From Planctomycetaceae bacterium (lineage in GTDB: Bacteria > Planctomycetota > Planctomycetia > Planctomycetales > Planctomycetaceae): 22,663 nucleotides of DNA. Location: positions 1,290 through 23,952 of the forward strand of contig DLVV01000125.1 of NCBI GenBank assembly GCA_003445035.1. Reading direction: 5' to 3'. The translations under genes and the position numbers were made by a program. Of this stretch, positions 6,364 through 16,000 are shown piece after piece. Position 1 is the stretch's first letter, and every line of letters starts with the position of its first letter. The notes under the pieces were generated by a model that saw only the letters and a program-made list of their open reading frames with translations, did no database searches and was not told where the DNA came from.

Positions 6364-7782
6364 ATGCTTGCAGCCACTGACATCTTCACCGCCAGCTTCA
6401 CTTGGTTGATCGACGACTGGGGCAAGCTGGACACGTGGATCGTCATCACCGGCGCGCTGGCAGCCATGGCTTGTGCCATCCCTGGCAGTTTCCTGGTCCT
6501 GCGCCGACAGAGCATGATGGGAGACGCCCTGACCCACACGGTCCTCCCGGGAATCGTTGCCGCATTCCTGCTGTCCCACTACCTCAAAACCACGGGATGG
6601 ATTTCCACCGACCCCGCCGACCCGCACAAGGCGTTCGACGCCACCAGCTACACCTTCATGTTCGGCGGAGCACTGCTGACCGGAGTGCTAACCGCCATCC
6701 TGACCGAATGGGTCAGCCGCCGCGGGGGTGTCGAAAATTCAGCGGCACTCGGAGTCGTCTACACATCGATGTTCGCAGTCGGACTGCTGACCATCCGCCT
6801 GGCCGCCGACAGTGTGCACATCGACCCCGATTGCGTTCTCTACGGCAACCTGGAATCCGTGTGGGGAGGGTCGGACCAGGTACCCCGGGCGGCGTGGGTC
6901 AGTGGCGGCTGTCTGGTTTTCAACATCGCGATGGCCGGCTGTTTCTTCAAGGAGCTGCGGATCAGCACTTTCGACCCGGCGCTGGCCACCACCCTGGGAA
7001 TCAATGCCACATTGATCGACTACGCTCTCATGGGCGTGACGGCCGCCACGGCCGTCGCGGCTTTCGAGAGCGTTGGCAACATCCTTGTGATCGCCATGCT
7101 GATCGTTCCCGCAGCAACCGCCCACCTGCTGACGGACCGACTCTGGGTGATGCTCCTCCTGGCTGCGATCATTGCGGCTTCCACCGCGGCGATTGGACAT
7201 GTCATGGCCTTGTCCCTTCCCCCAGTGTTGATGGCGCCTTTTGCTGAACAGCCCCTGCTGTCCGGGGTCCCAATCGACTCTCTTGACGCAAGCACCTCCG
7301 GCATGATGGCCGCCGCCGCCGGCGGACTTTTTGTTGCCGCCCTGTTCCTGGCACCCCGCCATGGCGTATTGGTTCGTATCGGACATCGCTTCCGCCTGTC
7401 CATCCGCATTTCTGCTGAAGATCTTCTTGGAACGCTCTACCGTCAGGACGAAACCTCCCGAGACATCCCGCTGCAAACTGGCCGGCGGACTTTCGCCCAG
7501 CGGTACGCCACCTGGCGGCTCCGACGTCAACGACTCATTCTCCACTCATCTGGCCAACTCGAGCTCACCGCGGCCGGACGACATGCGGCCAGGAAGCTGA
7601 TCCGGGCGCATCGTTTGTGGGAGAGCTACATGGCCCGCCACTTCGACGTGCCTGCCGACCATCTTCACGAAACGGCTCACAAGGTCGAACACTATCTCGA
7701 CCCCGAGCTTCGCGACCAACTCGCCCATGAACTCGACACCCCGGACACCGACCCGCACGGACGAGAGATACCCGATGACTAA
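6364..7782 (+). CDS. troD: Manganese/zinc ABC transporter permease with C-terminal DtxR/TroR-like domain (second)
   Basis: Encodes 472 residues, the second membrane subunit. The ABC-3 core (about 15-340) shows VLRRQSMMGDALTHTVLPGI, FKELRISTFDPALA and SVGNILVIAMLIVPAATAHLL. The C-terminal 124 residues are DtxR/MntR-like: a weaker winged helix region (RRTFAQRYATWRLRRQRLI, wing LELTAAG), then AHRLWESYM (His416), HKVEHYL (His439, Glu442, His443), and an ending DPHGREIP that is typical of the DtxR family. The ligand equivalent to MntR Glu99 / DtxR Cys102 is His here and Asp in the sister permease. Asp353 fits the MntR Asp8 position, while the Glu11 position is Gly. It starts 14 bases after the previous stop without a clear Shine-Dalgarno, so it probably relies on coupling. 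The gene ends convergent with the CoA ligase. Confidence 0.9.
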   Translation: MLAATDIFTASFTWLIDDWGKLDTWIVITGALAAMACAIPGSFLVLRRQSMMGDALTHTVLPGIVAAFLLSHYLKTTGWISTDPADPHKAFDATSYTFMFGGALLTGVLTAILTEWVSRRGGVENSAALGVVYTSMFAVGLLTIRLAADSVHIDPDCVLYGNLESVWGGSDQVPRAAWVSGGCLVFNIAMAGCFFKELRISTFDPALATTLGINATLIDYALMGVTAATAVAAFESVGNILVIAMLIVPAATAHLLTDRLWVMLLLAAIIAASTAAIGHVMALSLPPVLMAPFAEQPLLSGVPIDSLDASTSGMMAAAAGGLFVAALFLAPRHGVLVRIGHRFRLSIRISAEDLLGTLYRQDETSRDIPLQTGRRTFAQRYATWRLRRQRLILHSSGQLELTAAGRHAARKLIRAHRLWESYMARHFDVPADHLHETAHKVEHYLDPELRDQLAHELDTPDTDPHGREIPDD

Positions 7783-7806
7783 CGTCACGGCGTTTTCCGA
7801 CGCGTC

Positions 7807-9102
7807 TCACTTCCGCACGAACCGTCGCCCCTTGAGTTCGAAACGAGGCAATTGTCCGGGGCCCACCGCTGAGACTTCCGCCTGAAAGTTGAAGGTCTCT
7901 CGGATCCCCGCTTCCACGCCGGCAAGGACCTCATCGACAGCGGCACCGGCCACGGGTTCGATCTCGACCGAGAAGCGATCCAGAGCGGACTCCGACCCAA
8001 TCACCACCCGGAATTCGGCCACCCCGCTCACTCTCCGGATCACCGCTTCGATACTCGACGGGAACACGTTGTTGCCTCGGACGGTGAGCATGTCGTCGGC
8101 GCGGCCCAGGATCCCTCCCTTCAACCGCAACAACGCCCGGCCGCACGGACAAGGTTCCGAATCCGCAACCACCAGGTCGCCCGTCCTGTATCGCAGAACC
8201 GGGCTCCCGGTCCGCCGCAACGTGGTGACCAACAGCTCCCCCTGCTCACCCGGCGGAACCTTCTCCAGGGTGTCCGGATCGACGATCTCCGCAACACATT
8301 CGCCTTCCAGGACGTGCATCCCCCCCGGCCCCTCGACACACTCAACAGCAATTGGCCCCAGTTCGGTCATCCCCCAGTGGTCGATGACCCTCGCCCCCCA
8401 CGCCGACTCGATCTCCTCTCGAACTCCCGGCACACTGCCGCCTGGTTCGCCGGCAACAATCAACATTCGTACCGAACCCGACGCCAGGTCGACCGCTTCT
8501 TCCCTCGCCACCTCCGCCAGTCTCAGGGCGTACGTTGGTGTGCAACAAAGAACTGTTGCCTGGTTGTCCTCGATGAGCCGAAGCCTGGCACCACTGCTCA
8601 TCCCCCCGCCGGGAAGGCACAGATGCCCGGATTCAACCGCCCCCTCAAAAGCCGCCCAAAACCCAATGAACGGGCCAAATGAAAACGGGAACGCAAAACG
8701 GTCCTCGGCGGTCACACCGGCTATCCGGAACATCTGCGACCACGCGTCCAGCAGATTCCGCCACGCCGCCGGAGTGTCCAGCCACCGCAAGGGACGACCA
8801 GTCGTTCCCGATGTCTGATGAAGCCGAGTGTAACCGGACAGCGGTTCGCTGAGATTCGTGCCGTATGGTGGATTTTCGTCCTGGTCGGCCACAAAGTCCT
8901 GCTTGCTGCAAACAGGAAATTCACTCAACAACCGCAGGCCGTCCAAGCGGGTTGTCACGTCCACCGCCGACCCCCAGCCCGATTCCTCGAAACGCTTTTT
9001 CCAGAACGCATTCCCACTTAGTACGTCCTGGACCAGCACGGTAAACCGTTCCAACTGAACGGCCTCCAGTTCCTCTCGTGAGAGATCTTCCGGTAATGAC
9101 AT
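7807..9102 (-). CDS. Phenylacetate-CoA ligase-like (PaaK family) AMP-forming ligase
   Basis: Encodes 431 residues, the length of PaaK. It should adenylate a carboxylic acid, probably aromatic, and transfer it to CoA. The ATP loop is TSGTTGRPLRW, followed by the adenine/acid site DHWGMTELGP, the hinge region YRTGDLV, the PaaK-type Cys pair in PCPCGR and GRADDMLTVRGNNVFPSSIE. The C-terminal lysine candidate lies in ELKGRRFVRK. ATG 9102 is preferred because AGAGG stands about eight bases upstream; an ORF extension to 9150 lacks one. It stands alone: the neighbours are a metal transporter (convergent) and an unknown gene (divergent, 171-base gap), and no catabolic or polyketide partners are in view, so the substrate is open. 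Confidence 0.85.
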   Translation of the reverse strand: MSLPEDLSREELEAVQLERFTVLVQDVLSGNAFWKKRFEESGWGSAVDVTTRLDGLRLLSEFPVCSKQDFVADQDENPPYGTNLSEPLSGYTRLHQTSGTTGRPLRWLDTPAAWRNLLDAWSQMFRIAGVTAEDRFAFPFSFGPFIGFWAAFEGAVESGHLCLPGGGMSSGARLRLIEDNQATVLCCTPTYALRLAEVAREEAVDLASGSVRMLIVAGEPGGSVPGVREEIESAWGARVIDHWGMTELGPIAVECVEGPGGMHVLEGECVAEIVDPDTLEKVPPGEQGELLVTTLRRTGSPVLRYRTGDLVVADSEPCPCGRALLRLKGGILGRADDMLTVRGNNVFPSSIEAVIRRVSGVAEFRVVIGSESALDRFSVEIEPVAGAAVDEVLAGVEAGIRETFNFQAEVSAVGPGQLPRFELKGRRFVRK

Positions 9103-9273
9103 CTCGCCGACCTCTCGGGCCACCAGAACCGCAACGTAACCACTTATCAATCACAGAATTGTAACGACCCCCCAACTGCTCCGAACCACTCAAGTGGCCA
9201 TTTCCAACCGCCGACAAAGAGTAAGTGGCGTGCCACACGCCAAGCTGCCCCGCACCCCCCGGACATCAGCTCG

Positions 9274-9837
9274 ATGAATGGCCCGGCTGTCAATTCCCGC
9301 GCCTTTCGCATCGGTTTCCTGGCCTCGCTGGAAACCGACGACGGTGCGTTCGTCGCTGGTCTTCTTGTGACCAACCGCTACGGCCGCCCACTGGAATTCC
9401 AGTGCACCAGCCCGGTTCGTCCGACACACGCCCAACAGTTGCTCTACGGCGAGACACTTCGCCCCTTCCTGCTTGGAGAACTGATGGGTCGTGCGCTTCT
9501 GGACCGCCTGGGATCCCCTCCAGACCTTCTTGTCACCGACAACGACCACATTCTCGACCTCAGGCACCACATCGCCATTCCCATGGCTCGTGTCGAACCC
9601 CAGGCTGACGACTCAACTGGTCCCACAACTGCACCGCCCCTTGGACGGGTTCGAATGGGTCGACGCATCCTCTCGATTCATTCGGCACACGAAACCGACA
9701 TCGCTGCTCTACACCACGGCGCAACCCAGGTGACCGCTGACGCGGATCTTCAAGAACCGATCGAACGTGTACGACAGGCACTTGCCGAGACGCTCCAGGG
9801 ACAACAATCGGGGAATCCGAGTGGAACTCGCAGTTGA
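9274..9837 (+). CDS. Hypothetical protein, 187 residues, coupled to SNF2 gene
   Basis: I do not recognise the family. The N-terminal 85 residues look like an alpha/beta domain (FRIGFLASLETDDGAFVAGL, then NRYGRPLEFQCTSPVRP, ending near LLVTD); the C-terminal half is Pro/Ala/His-rich and probably less ordered, with a final amphipathic helix (EPIERVRQALAETLQGQ). There is no signal peptide, membrane segment or catalytic motif that I can name. Its last 17 bases overlap the proposed start of the SNF2 ATPase gene in another frame, which suggests a two-gene operon and a functional pair. No Shine-Dalgarno is evident before ATG 9274, the first usable start in frame. Confidence 0.7.
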   Translation: MNGPAVNSRAFRIGFLASLETDDGAFVAGLLVTNRYGRPLEFQCTSPVRPTHAQQLLYGETLRPFLLGELMGRALLDRLGSPPDLLVTDNDHILDLRHHIAIPMARVEPQADDSTGPTTAPPLGRVRMGRRILSIHSAHETDIAALHHGATQVTADADLQEPIERVRQALAETLQGQQSGNPSGTRS

Positions 9838-11671
9838 TCGTCAACGAACCGGTGTCCAACCGCCACGGGTCGATGCCCGCGCGCTGCCGCTTCATCTCGA
9901 TGTCCAATTGTTCAGTTCCGGCCTGGGTGCAGGCATCACCCGCCCACCCGGATGTCACGTCGCGGCACAGCAACTGATCAATACCCCCAGGCTGCTCCCG
10001 GCCTGGCAGCCCAACTGGGGCCCGGTGAAAAGCATCGGCGTTTCTTTCCCCGAATGCCCGGTCGCGGAATCGCCCACCACCGATTCGTTCGGCAGCAACC
10101 TCGATGGGGCATTCGATGTCCCGGAGCCTGGCCCACAAGCCTCCCCCCACGCCAAATCCTTGTCACGCGGAAGAGCTCGGAACAAAACCACCCGGATCTC
10201 CGTGCCCACCGACGCCCTGTCGATCACCGATCGCCTTTTTTATCTGCTCCAGCCCCCGATTGAGACGCTGCTTTCCGGCCAGGAACTGGTCATGCCCTTC
10301 GAGCCGTTTCCGTTTCAGTACCACGGGATCGCGTGGCTGTTCTCTCAGGGATCCGCCCTGCTCGCTGATGAAATGGGACTGGGCAAGACAATGCAGGCCA
10401 TCAGCGCCTTGCGGTTGCTGATGCGTGCAGGGCAGATCCGAAGCGTGCTGCTGGTTTGCCCCAAGCCGTTGATCACCAATTGGCAGCGAGAGCTGCAAAT
10501 GTGGGCTGAAGAAATCCCGGTTGTCGCAATTGAAGGCCCCTCGGCCCGACGACGCATGCTTTGGGAAATGCCCAACGTGCCGGTAAAAGTCGCCAACTAC
10601 GAATTGCTGGTTCGCGACCTCGAGATGATCGGAGAAGACGACTTTCCCGCTTTCGATCTTCTGATCCTCGACGAAGCGCAGCGAATCAAAAATCGTGAAT
10701 CCCGAACCAACCAGGCCGCCCACTCACTCAAACGGCACAGATCATGGGCCCTCACCGGAACCCCGATAGAGAATCGGCCATCCGAGTTCGTATCGTTGCT
10801 CGAATTTCTCGGTGCTGTCCCCGATCACAGCGTCACCGACATTCGGCAATTGAACCGACTGGCCAACAAATATGTGCTTCGCCGAACCAAGGACCGGGTC
10901 CTGAAGGACCTTCCGCCTCGGCTTGATCGTGAAGAACTCCTGGAACTCACTCCCGCACAACAGACGGCCTACGTCACTGCCGAACAAGAGGGAATCGTAC
11001 GCCTCGACGAACTGGGCGAGTCCATCACGATACAACACGTCTTTGAACTCGTGCTCCGTCTGAAACAGATCTGTAACTACGACCCCCTTACGGGCCAAAG
11101 CTGCAAAATGGACCGCCTGGCGGCCGAAATCGAGGAAATCTCCGACAGCGGCGGCAAGGCGATCCTCTTCAGTCAGTGGACCAAGTCACTCGATTGGATG
11201 AACCAGAAGCTCCAGCACTTTCGGCCACTGATCTACCACGGAGCCGTCCCCTCCTCGCGGCGCGACGCCGTGTTGGAACGGTTCCGTCGCGACCCGGACT
11301 GCCCTCTCCTGCTGATGAGCTACGGAGTGGGAGCCGTCGGTCTAAATCTACAGTTCGCCGGCTATGTCTTCCTTTACGATCGCTGGTGGAACCCGGCTGT
11401 CGAAGACCAGGCAATCAACCGCGCCCACCGAATCGGACAACAGAATCCCGTCCTCGTCACCAAGTTCATCTGCCGCAATACCATCGAGGAGCGGATTGAC
11501 AAGGTTCTCCAACAAAAACGCGAACTGTTCCAGGCCGTCCTTGGTGACTCCGAGATGAGCAACGCGAGCCTCAGCCTCGACGCCCAGGACATTTTCGGAC
11601 TATTCGAATTGAAAGCCGGGCACGGAGATCAACTCCGAAGCATCACCCCACCGTCAATCGAAAACGGCTAA
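9821..11671 (+). CDS. SNF2-family DEAD/DEAH-box ATPase (helicase-like)
   Basis: Encodes 616 residues from GTG 9821, which has GGGGA eight bases upstream; the frame opens at 9767 but the first 18 codons overlap the upstream gene. The product should be a double-stranded DNA translocase remodelling protein-DNA complexes. Motif I is DEMGLGKT (Lys about 189), then Ia LLVCPKPLITNW, II LILDEAQRIKN, III ALTGTPIEN, IV AILFSQWTKSLDWM, V SYGVGAVGLNL and VI QAINRAHRIGQ. FLYDRWWNPAVEDQA is the SNF2 hallmark. The roughly 160-residue N-terminus is Pro/Arg-rich and not a recognised SWIM or other domain. Its stop codon overlaps that of the convergent ATP-grasp gene (CTAA). Confidence 0.9.
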   Translation: MELAVDRQRTGVQPPRVDARALPLHLDVQLFSSGLGAGITRPPGCHVAAQQLINTPRLLPAWQPNWGPVKSIGVSFPECPVAESPTTDSFGSNLDGAFDVPEPGPQASPHAKSLSRGRARNKTTRISVPTDALSITDRLFYLLQPPIETLLSGQELVMPFEPFPFQYHGIAWLFSQGSALLADEMGLGKTMQAISALRLLMRAGQIRSVLLVCPKPLITNWQRELQMWAEEIPVVAIEGPSARRRMLWEMPNVPVKVANYELLVRDLEMIGEDDFPAFDLLILDEAQRIKNRESRTNQAAHSLKRHRSWALTGTPIENRPSEFVSLLEFLGAVPDHSVTDIRQLNRLANKYVLRRTKDRVLKDLPPRLDREELLELTPAQQTAYVTAEQEGIVRLDELGESITIQHVFELVLRLKQICNYDPLTGQSCKMDRLAAEIEEISDSGGKAILFSQWTKSLDWMNQKLQHFRPLIYHGAVPSSRRDAVLERFRRDPDCPLLLMSYGVGAVGLNLQFAGYVFLYDRWWNPAVEDQAINRAHRIGQQNPVLVTKFICRNTIEERIDKVLQQKRELFQAVLGDSEMSNASLSLDAQDIFGLFELKAGHGDQLRSITPPSIENG

Positions 11672-11681
11672 TCAGTCCGTT
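11663..11681. other. Short hairpin spanning the two convergent stop codons
   Basis: AACGG, nine-base loop CTAATCAGT, CCGTT. The loop contains the stop codons of both the SNF2 gene and the opposing ATP-grasp gene. On the minus strand the stem ends in a run of four Ts, so it might weakly terminate that transcript. The five-pair stem is short enough to be chance. Confidence 0.25.
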
Positions 11682-12819
11682 CCAGTTCCTGCAACACGTG
11701 ATCCTCAAGCTGGTCGATCTCCACCGACTGGTCGTACACCAGCAAAACCAGACCGCTCTCGGTTTCCAGAGATGCGCCTTGTGGTGAAAACCGGGACGCG
11801 CTAAACAATCCAGCGGTCTTGGATTCCACATCGGCCAGTCGTCGGTCCACCGATTCGCGGATTGGCCAACTGGCGACCATTACCGAAGCGCCGGCTTCGT
11901 GCGGAATGTGACTGGCCCACTCCAACGCGCAACGGCCCATCGTGTACCGGGCATTGATGTCCTGTAACGGCCGCCACGACAACTCACCGGACGGAGCCCG
12001 GTACCACATCGAATCGATTCCCAGCGGGCCGACGTATCCGGTTCGGCTGATCTCTGTCACCACCGGATCGACGATTGCCAGCAACGTCTCCACGCTCTCC
12101 GGGCAGATTCCGGGCAACCGGTTTCCCAGACGGCTCCCCCGGTAGCCCCTCGTCCCGGTCACCAACAATTCGGTCACCCCGCACCGATGTACCTTTCCGG
12201 GGGATTCGATCTCGAATTGCAGACCGACCTCTTTGATCGATTCAAGCCACGGTTCGATGACAACCAGGCCGTCCCGATTCAACATCGCCGTCACCCAGTC
12301 CAGGACCACCCGGTCAACTGTCTCGCCGCGGATCCGACGTTGGCCCCGGCCTGCGCCTCCGAGGTCGGATTTCACGAGCCATCCACCCTCACCGTCATGC
12401 CCTTTGGCCACCATCGACCGCAATTCGCCGATGCTCTCGACAATGCCGGCGCCAAGCGGACACATTCGCAGTTCCAACTCTCGCTCGAAGGCCCACACTC
12501 GACGATTGACTCTCTCAACCACGTCCAAATCCGGGATAGCCTGCATCGATCCGACCTTTTCGACGAGGTCGGCCATCGGAGGACTCCAACCCCACGGCAC
12601 AAGTTCCAACTGGCCGTGTCCGCATCGTGGAGACTTCCAACAGCCCGAGGCTCCAGATTCGTCCTCAACACCCCAGGATGCGATCTGGTCAGAGGGGCCC
12701 AGCATCGGCGCCCAAACGCCGCACAGGCCCATTGTCGCGGCCCTGGCCGTTCGTGAGATTGTCTCGCCGGACAACTCATCTTCGAAGCCAAAATTCGATA
12801 CGTACAGTCGACCACTCAT
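11668..12819 (-). CDS. ATP-grasp-fold protein of unknown substrate
   Basis: Encodes 383 residues. The C-terminal two thirds look like an ATP-grasp ligase: GGWLVKSDLGGAGRGQRRI with the ATP-lysine and glycine loop, a hinge-like VVIEPWLE followed by EVGLQFEI, and the metal-binding end GIDSMWY plus LQDINARYTMGR, where DIN replaces the common E-x-N. The N-terminal 120 residues (GFEDELSGE, WAPMLGP, VPWGWS) are not recognised. ATP-grasp enzymes join a carboxylate to an amine or thiol using ATP; the partner here is unknown, with no biosynthetic genes adjacent. ATG 12819 has AGGCGGA upstream; the open frame extends to 13011 with hydrophobic and then Arg-rich sequence that I regard as non-coding. Confidence in the fold is moderate. 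Confidence 0.7.
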   Translation of the reverse strand: MSGRLYVSNFGFEDELSGETISRTARAATMGLCGVWAPMLGPSDQIASWGVEDESGASGCWKSPRCGHGQLELVPWGWSPPMADLVEKVGSMQAIPDLDVVERVNRRVWAFERELELRMCPLGAGIVESIGELRSMVAKGHDGEGGWLVKSDLGGAGRGQRRIRGETVDRVVLDWVTAMLNRDGLVVIEPWLESIKEVGLQFEIESPGKVHRCGVTELLVTGTRGYRGSRLGNRLPGICPESVETLLAIVDPVVTEISRTGYVGPLGIDSMWYRAPSGELSWRPLQDINARYTMGRCALEWASHIPHEAGASVMVASWPIRESVDRRLADVESKTAGLFSASRFSPQGASLETESGLVLLVYDQSVEIDQLEDHVLQELERTD

Positions 12820-13031
12820 CCCATTCCGCCTAACCGGAACCTCTTGCCCGCACTCCCGTGGCCGAAACCACCGCGTCCGGTTTAGCCTGTTTCGGGATGG
12901 CAGTAAACGACCTTGATGACCAATCCGGTTCCAGTACCCCAGCAGCACGACCGCGACAGCAGTTCCGATCGAAAATGGTCGATCCAAACTACTAGGAACA
13001 ACAAACCACACTCTCTTTCACACGGTCACGG

Positions 13032-16000
13032 ATGACTGGCCGCTTCTCACCGTTTTTGGTCCTCTTCCCGTTGTTGGCCGCGGGCTGCGCCCTTCCGGCC
13101 GGTCACGCCCAGATCAGCCAACCTGTTCACAGCGTTCCCGACGCATTTCTGCTCGACGCCACCTCGAAATGGACGGATTCTCCCGTCATTTTAGCCAACG
13201 GCGACGCTGTGGATATTTCTGCCACCGGCTGGATTCGGGACCGTTTGCCTCCCAGCACCCAGGAGACGGCGGCCCTGTGGTCTGACCCGTCGGGCACCTA
13301 CCTGTCCCCCGGCCCGCACGACGGCTCCTCGGACCCGCTCCCCACCGGCGAGCATGGACCGGCCCCCTCCCTGGCCCTGATCGGCCGCATCGGCGCTGGC
13401 CGGCCGTTCCTTGTCGGACGTCGTGCCGGAATTCGCGCCAGCAGCGCTGGCCGCCTTCAATTCCGTGTCAACGACGCAACTCCCCACGACAACGCGGGAC
13501 ACTTTTCCATCCACGTCAATCGTGTTGAATCGCCATCACCCGCATGGCACGAGACCGTACTCACGGCACCATCGCGAGCGCTTCCTCCACCGTCTCCTGC
13601 AAAACGCGTCCTGATCTTCTACATCGATGGTCTCCGAGCTGACGTCGTGCGTGAAATGTCTCTCACGGGCCATCTGCCGACCATCCACAGGCTGTTCGTT
13701 GAAGGTGGCAGTTGGCTGGAGAACACCACGACGGTCTTTCCATCCAGCACGCTGACGGCCAACGGGTCCATGTGGACCGGCTGCTTTCCTGACCGCCACG
13801 GACTGACATCGATGATCCGTTTTGACCGCCGCACACAGGCCAGCCAGTCGCACCTGTCGACACTCGGCCCCGTACGCGCCGCTGAATCACTCCGTCCGGT
13901 CGGGCTCATCGGACTGGCCTCAACGGCAAATGAAACGATCCACAATGCTGTCGGGGCCCCCCTTCCCGACCCCCTTTCCGCCGACCACGCCACACCGCTT
14001 TACACACTCCTCAACCGCCAGGGCACGGACTGGGCCACTGGTGTTCTGCCGATCATGCCGCACCTTACCCCACCACTCTGGAGCCGCAGCCTGTTGCGAC
14101 ACCTGCCGTTCCTGAGAGCCGACAAGGCCTGGCAGCACTTCGACGACGCCAACACCACGTACGCACTGCGGCACCTTGTCGATCTCCAGAGGCCGGTCAC
14201 CGTCATCTGGCTGCCGGAAACCGATTCGGTGAGCCACACCTGTGGTCGCGGCCAATTCGGTGCGACCCGCCACACCCTGGCCAGGGCGGACCTGTTGATC
14301 GGCTCCGTCGTCGACCACCTGGACCGTCGCGGGCAACTTGACGACACCGTACTGATGCTGGTCAGTGATCACGGTCACCATGGAGGACGTCGCCAGCCGC
14401 TGCGGCACTTCGATGTGGCTCATGAAGTATTTTTCCGGACACGAACAGTGTCCCGGGATCACCGCTGGCTCAACGGCGGGCTGGGGCTTTCGGTTCACCA
14501 GCACCAATCCACCTCTCGCCATCCCCACGACAAACACTTCGTCTTCGTCGACAGTATCCCCGACGGCACTTGCCGGATTTACCTGCCCCGAACCGACTAC
14601 CGTTCACAAGACTGGACCTCCCCCGCTCGCCCCGCCGACTTGCTCAACTACCGGATCTCCGACCAACTCCCGCCGGTCAATCTCATCCGCCGCCTCATCA
14701 ACGCACAGGTCGATGGGTCCGACGACAACCCTGTTGACATGGCACTGGTCCGCAACACCCCCAATTCGCTGCTGCTGATCAGCAAGACCAAGGGGGCGGC
14801 GGTGATCACTCGACGCCGCGACTCGAAGCGGCGATTTCTCTTCCGCTACCAGGTCGTCAACAACCTTGAACCGGCCCCGGACGGAACCATCGCCTGGAAG
14901 GCCGTCGCCCACCCGGCAGTGGATCCACTGCAGTTGGTCGCTTCAGTCCCTTCCGAATTCCTGGCGTCCGAACATGACGATCAATCCTGGTTGGCGGCAA
15001 TGCGGGACTCCGAATACCCCGACGCTGTCGTTTCACTGGCCCGGTCCATGCTCTGGGTGCCCTCAATCGACGCGGTCGCCCGCCATCACGCACCCGACAT
15101 CGTCTTGACCGCCTCCCGTGGATGGTACTTCGGGAAGCAGCCCACTTCCGGCACCATGCACGGGCACCCGCTCCGAGACGCGATGCTCTCAACCTGGTTC
15201 GTCTCCGGCCGGGGCATTCGCAAAAACACTCGAATCACAACCCCCTGCCGCCTGACCGACCTGACACCAACCATTCTTGACTGCCTCGGCCGTCTCTCAT
15301 CCGATCAGTCTTTCGACGGGAGACCGATCCGCCAATTCCACGAAACGGGAACGCCCCCTCCCAAACCTTCACCCGTAGCCTGGCCGGACGTCCTGCTGAC
15401 CGACTGGACCGCTCTGCAGACGTCCCACCGACCGACAGCTGCAGAACTGCCGCGGACAGTCAACGTTCCGCACTCACCTTCCGATCTCAACTCCATGATC
15501 CACAACGTCGCCAGCCTTCCGTCATGGAATCCGCTCCGCCTTCTCGACGACCTGGTCCACGGCCCTGATGCCACCGGCCTCACGTCGGACATCGAACAGG
15601 CTGAAGACACCGCACGGATCGGTTTTCCCGGTGAGTGGCATTGCACTCCCGGTGTCCTCCGGCTTTCAGACCTGGCATTTTCGGACTACAGCCCAACCTC
15701 TGGCGGTAACCTGTTTCGCGTCGACCGCCTCGTTGATTCGCTTCAATCGGCATCGGGCGTTGATCCGGCCGATCCGGAAACCGGTGGTACGCTGACTCCC
15801 CTGGCCCCCGTGCACCGCATGATCGATGGCCTGCAGAAGTTGCGTCTGGAAATGTCGAATTCCGTACAAAGAATTCTCGTGGAAGCCGTCGACGACTCAC
15901 TGGCCGGCTGGCTTGAGGCAGTCGCCGACCTCGTGATCAACACCGACCACCGCATCCCCGCAGAGATCGTCGTGCCTTATGATGCTGAAGTCATACGGCA

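Noticed and set aside
7889..8818. A 309-residue open frame on the plus strand
   Set aside because: It is the shadow of the CoA ligase, which carries all family motifs in the opposite frame.
9274..11671. SNF2 pair as a DISARM- or restriction-type defence island
   Set aside because: No methylase, nuclease, phospholipase-D or other known defence component is adjacent, and neighbours are metabolic genes.
12820..13011. N-terminal extension of the ATP-grasp gene with a hydrophobic stretch
   Set aside because: A good Shine-Dalgarno precedes ATG 12819 and the extension turns Arg-rich, typical of translated intergenic DNA.
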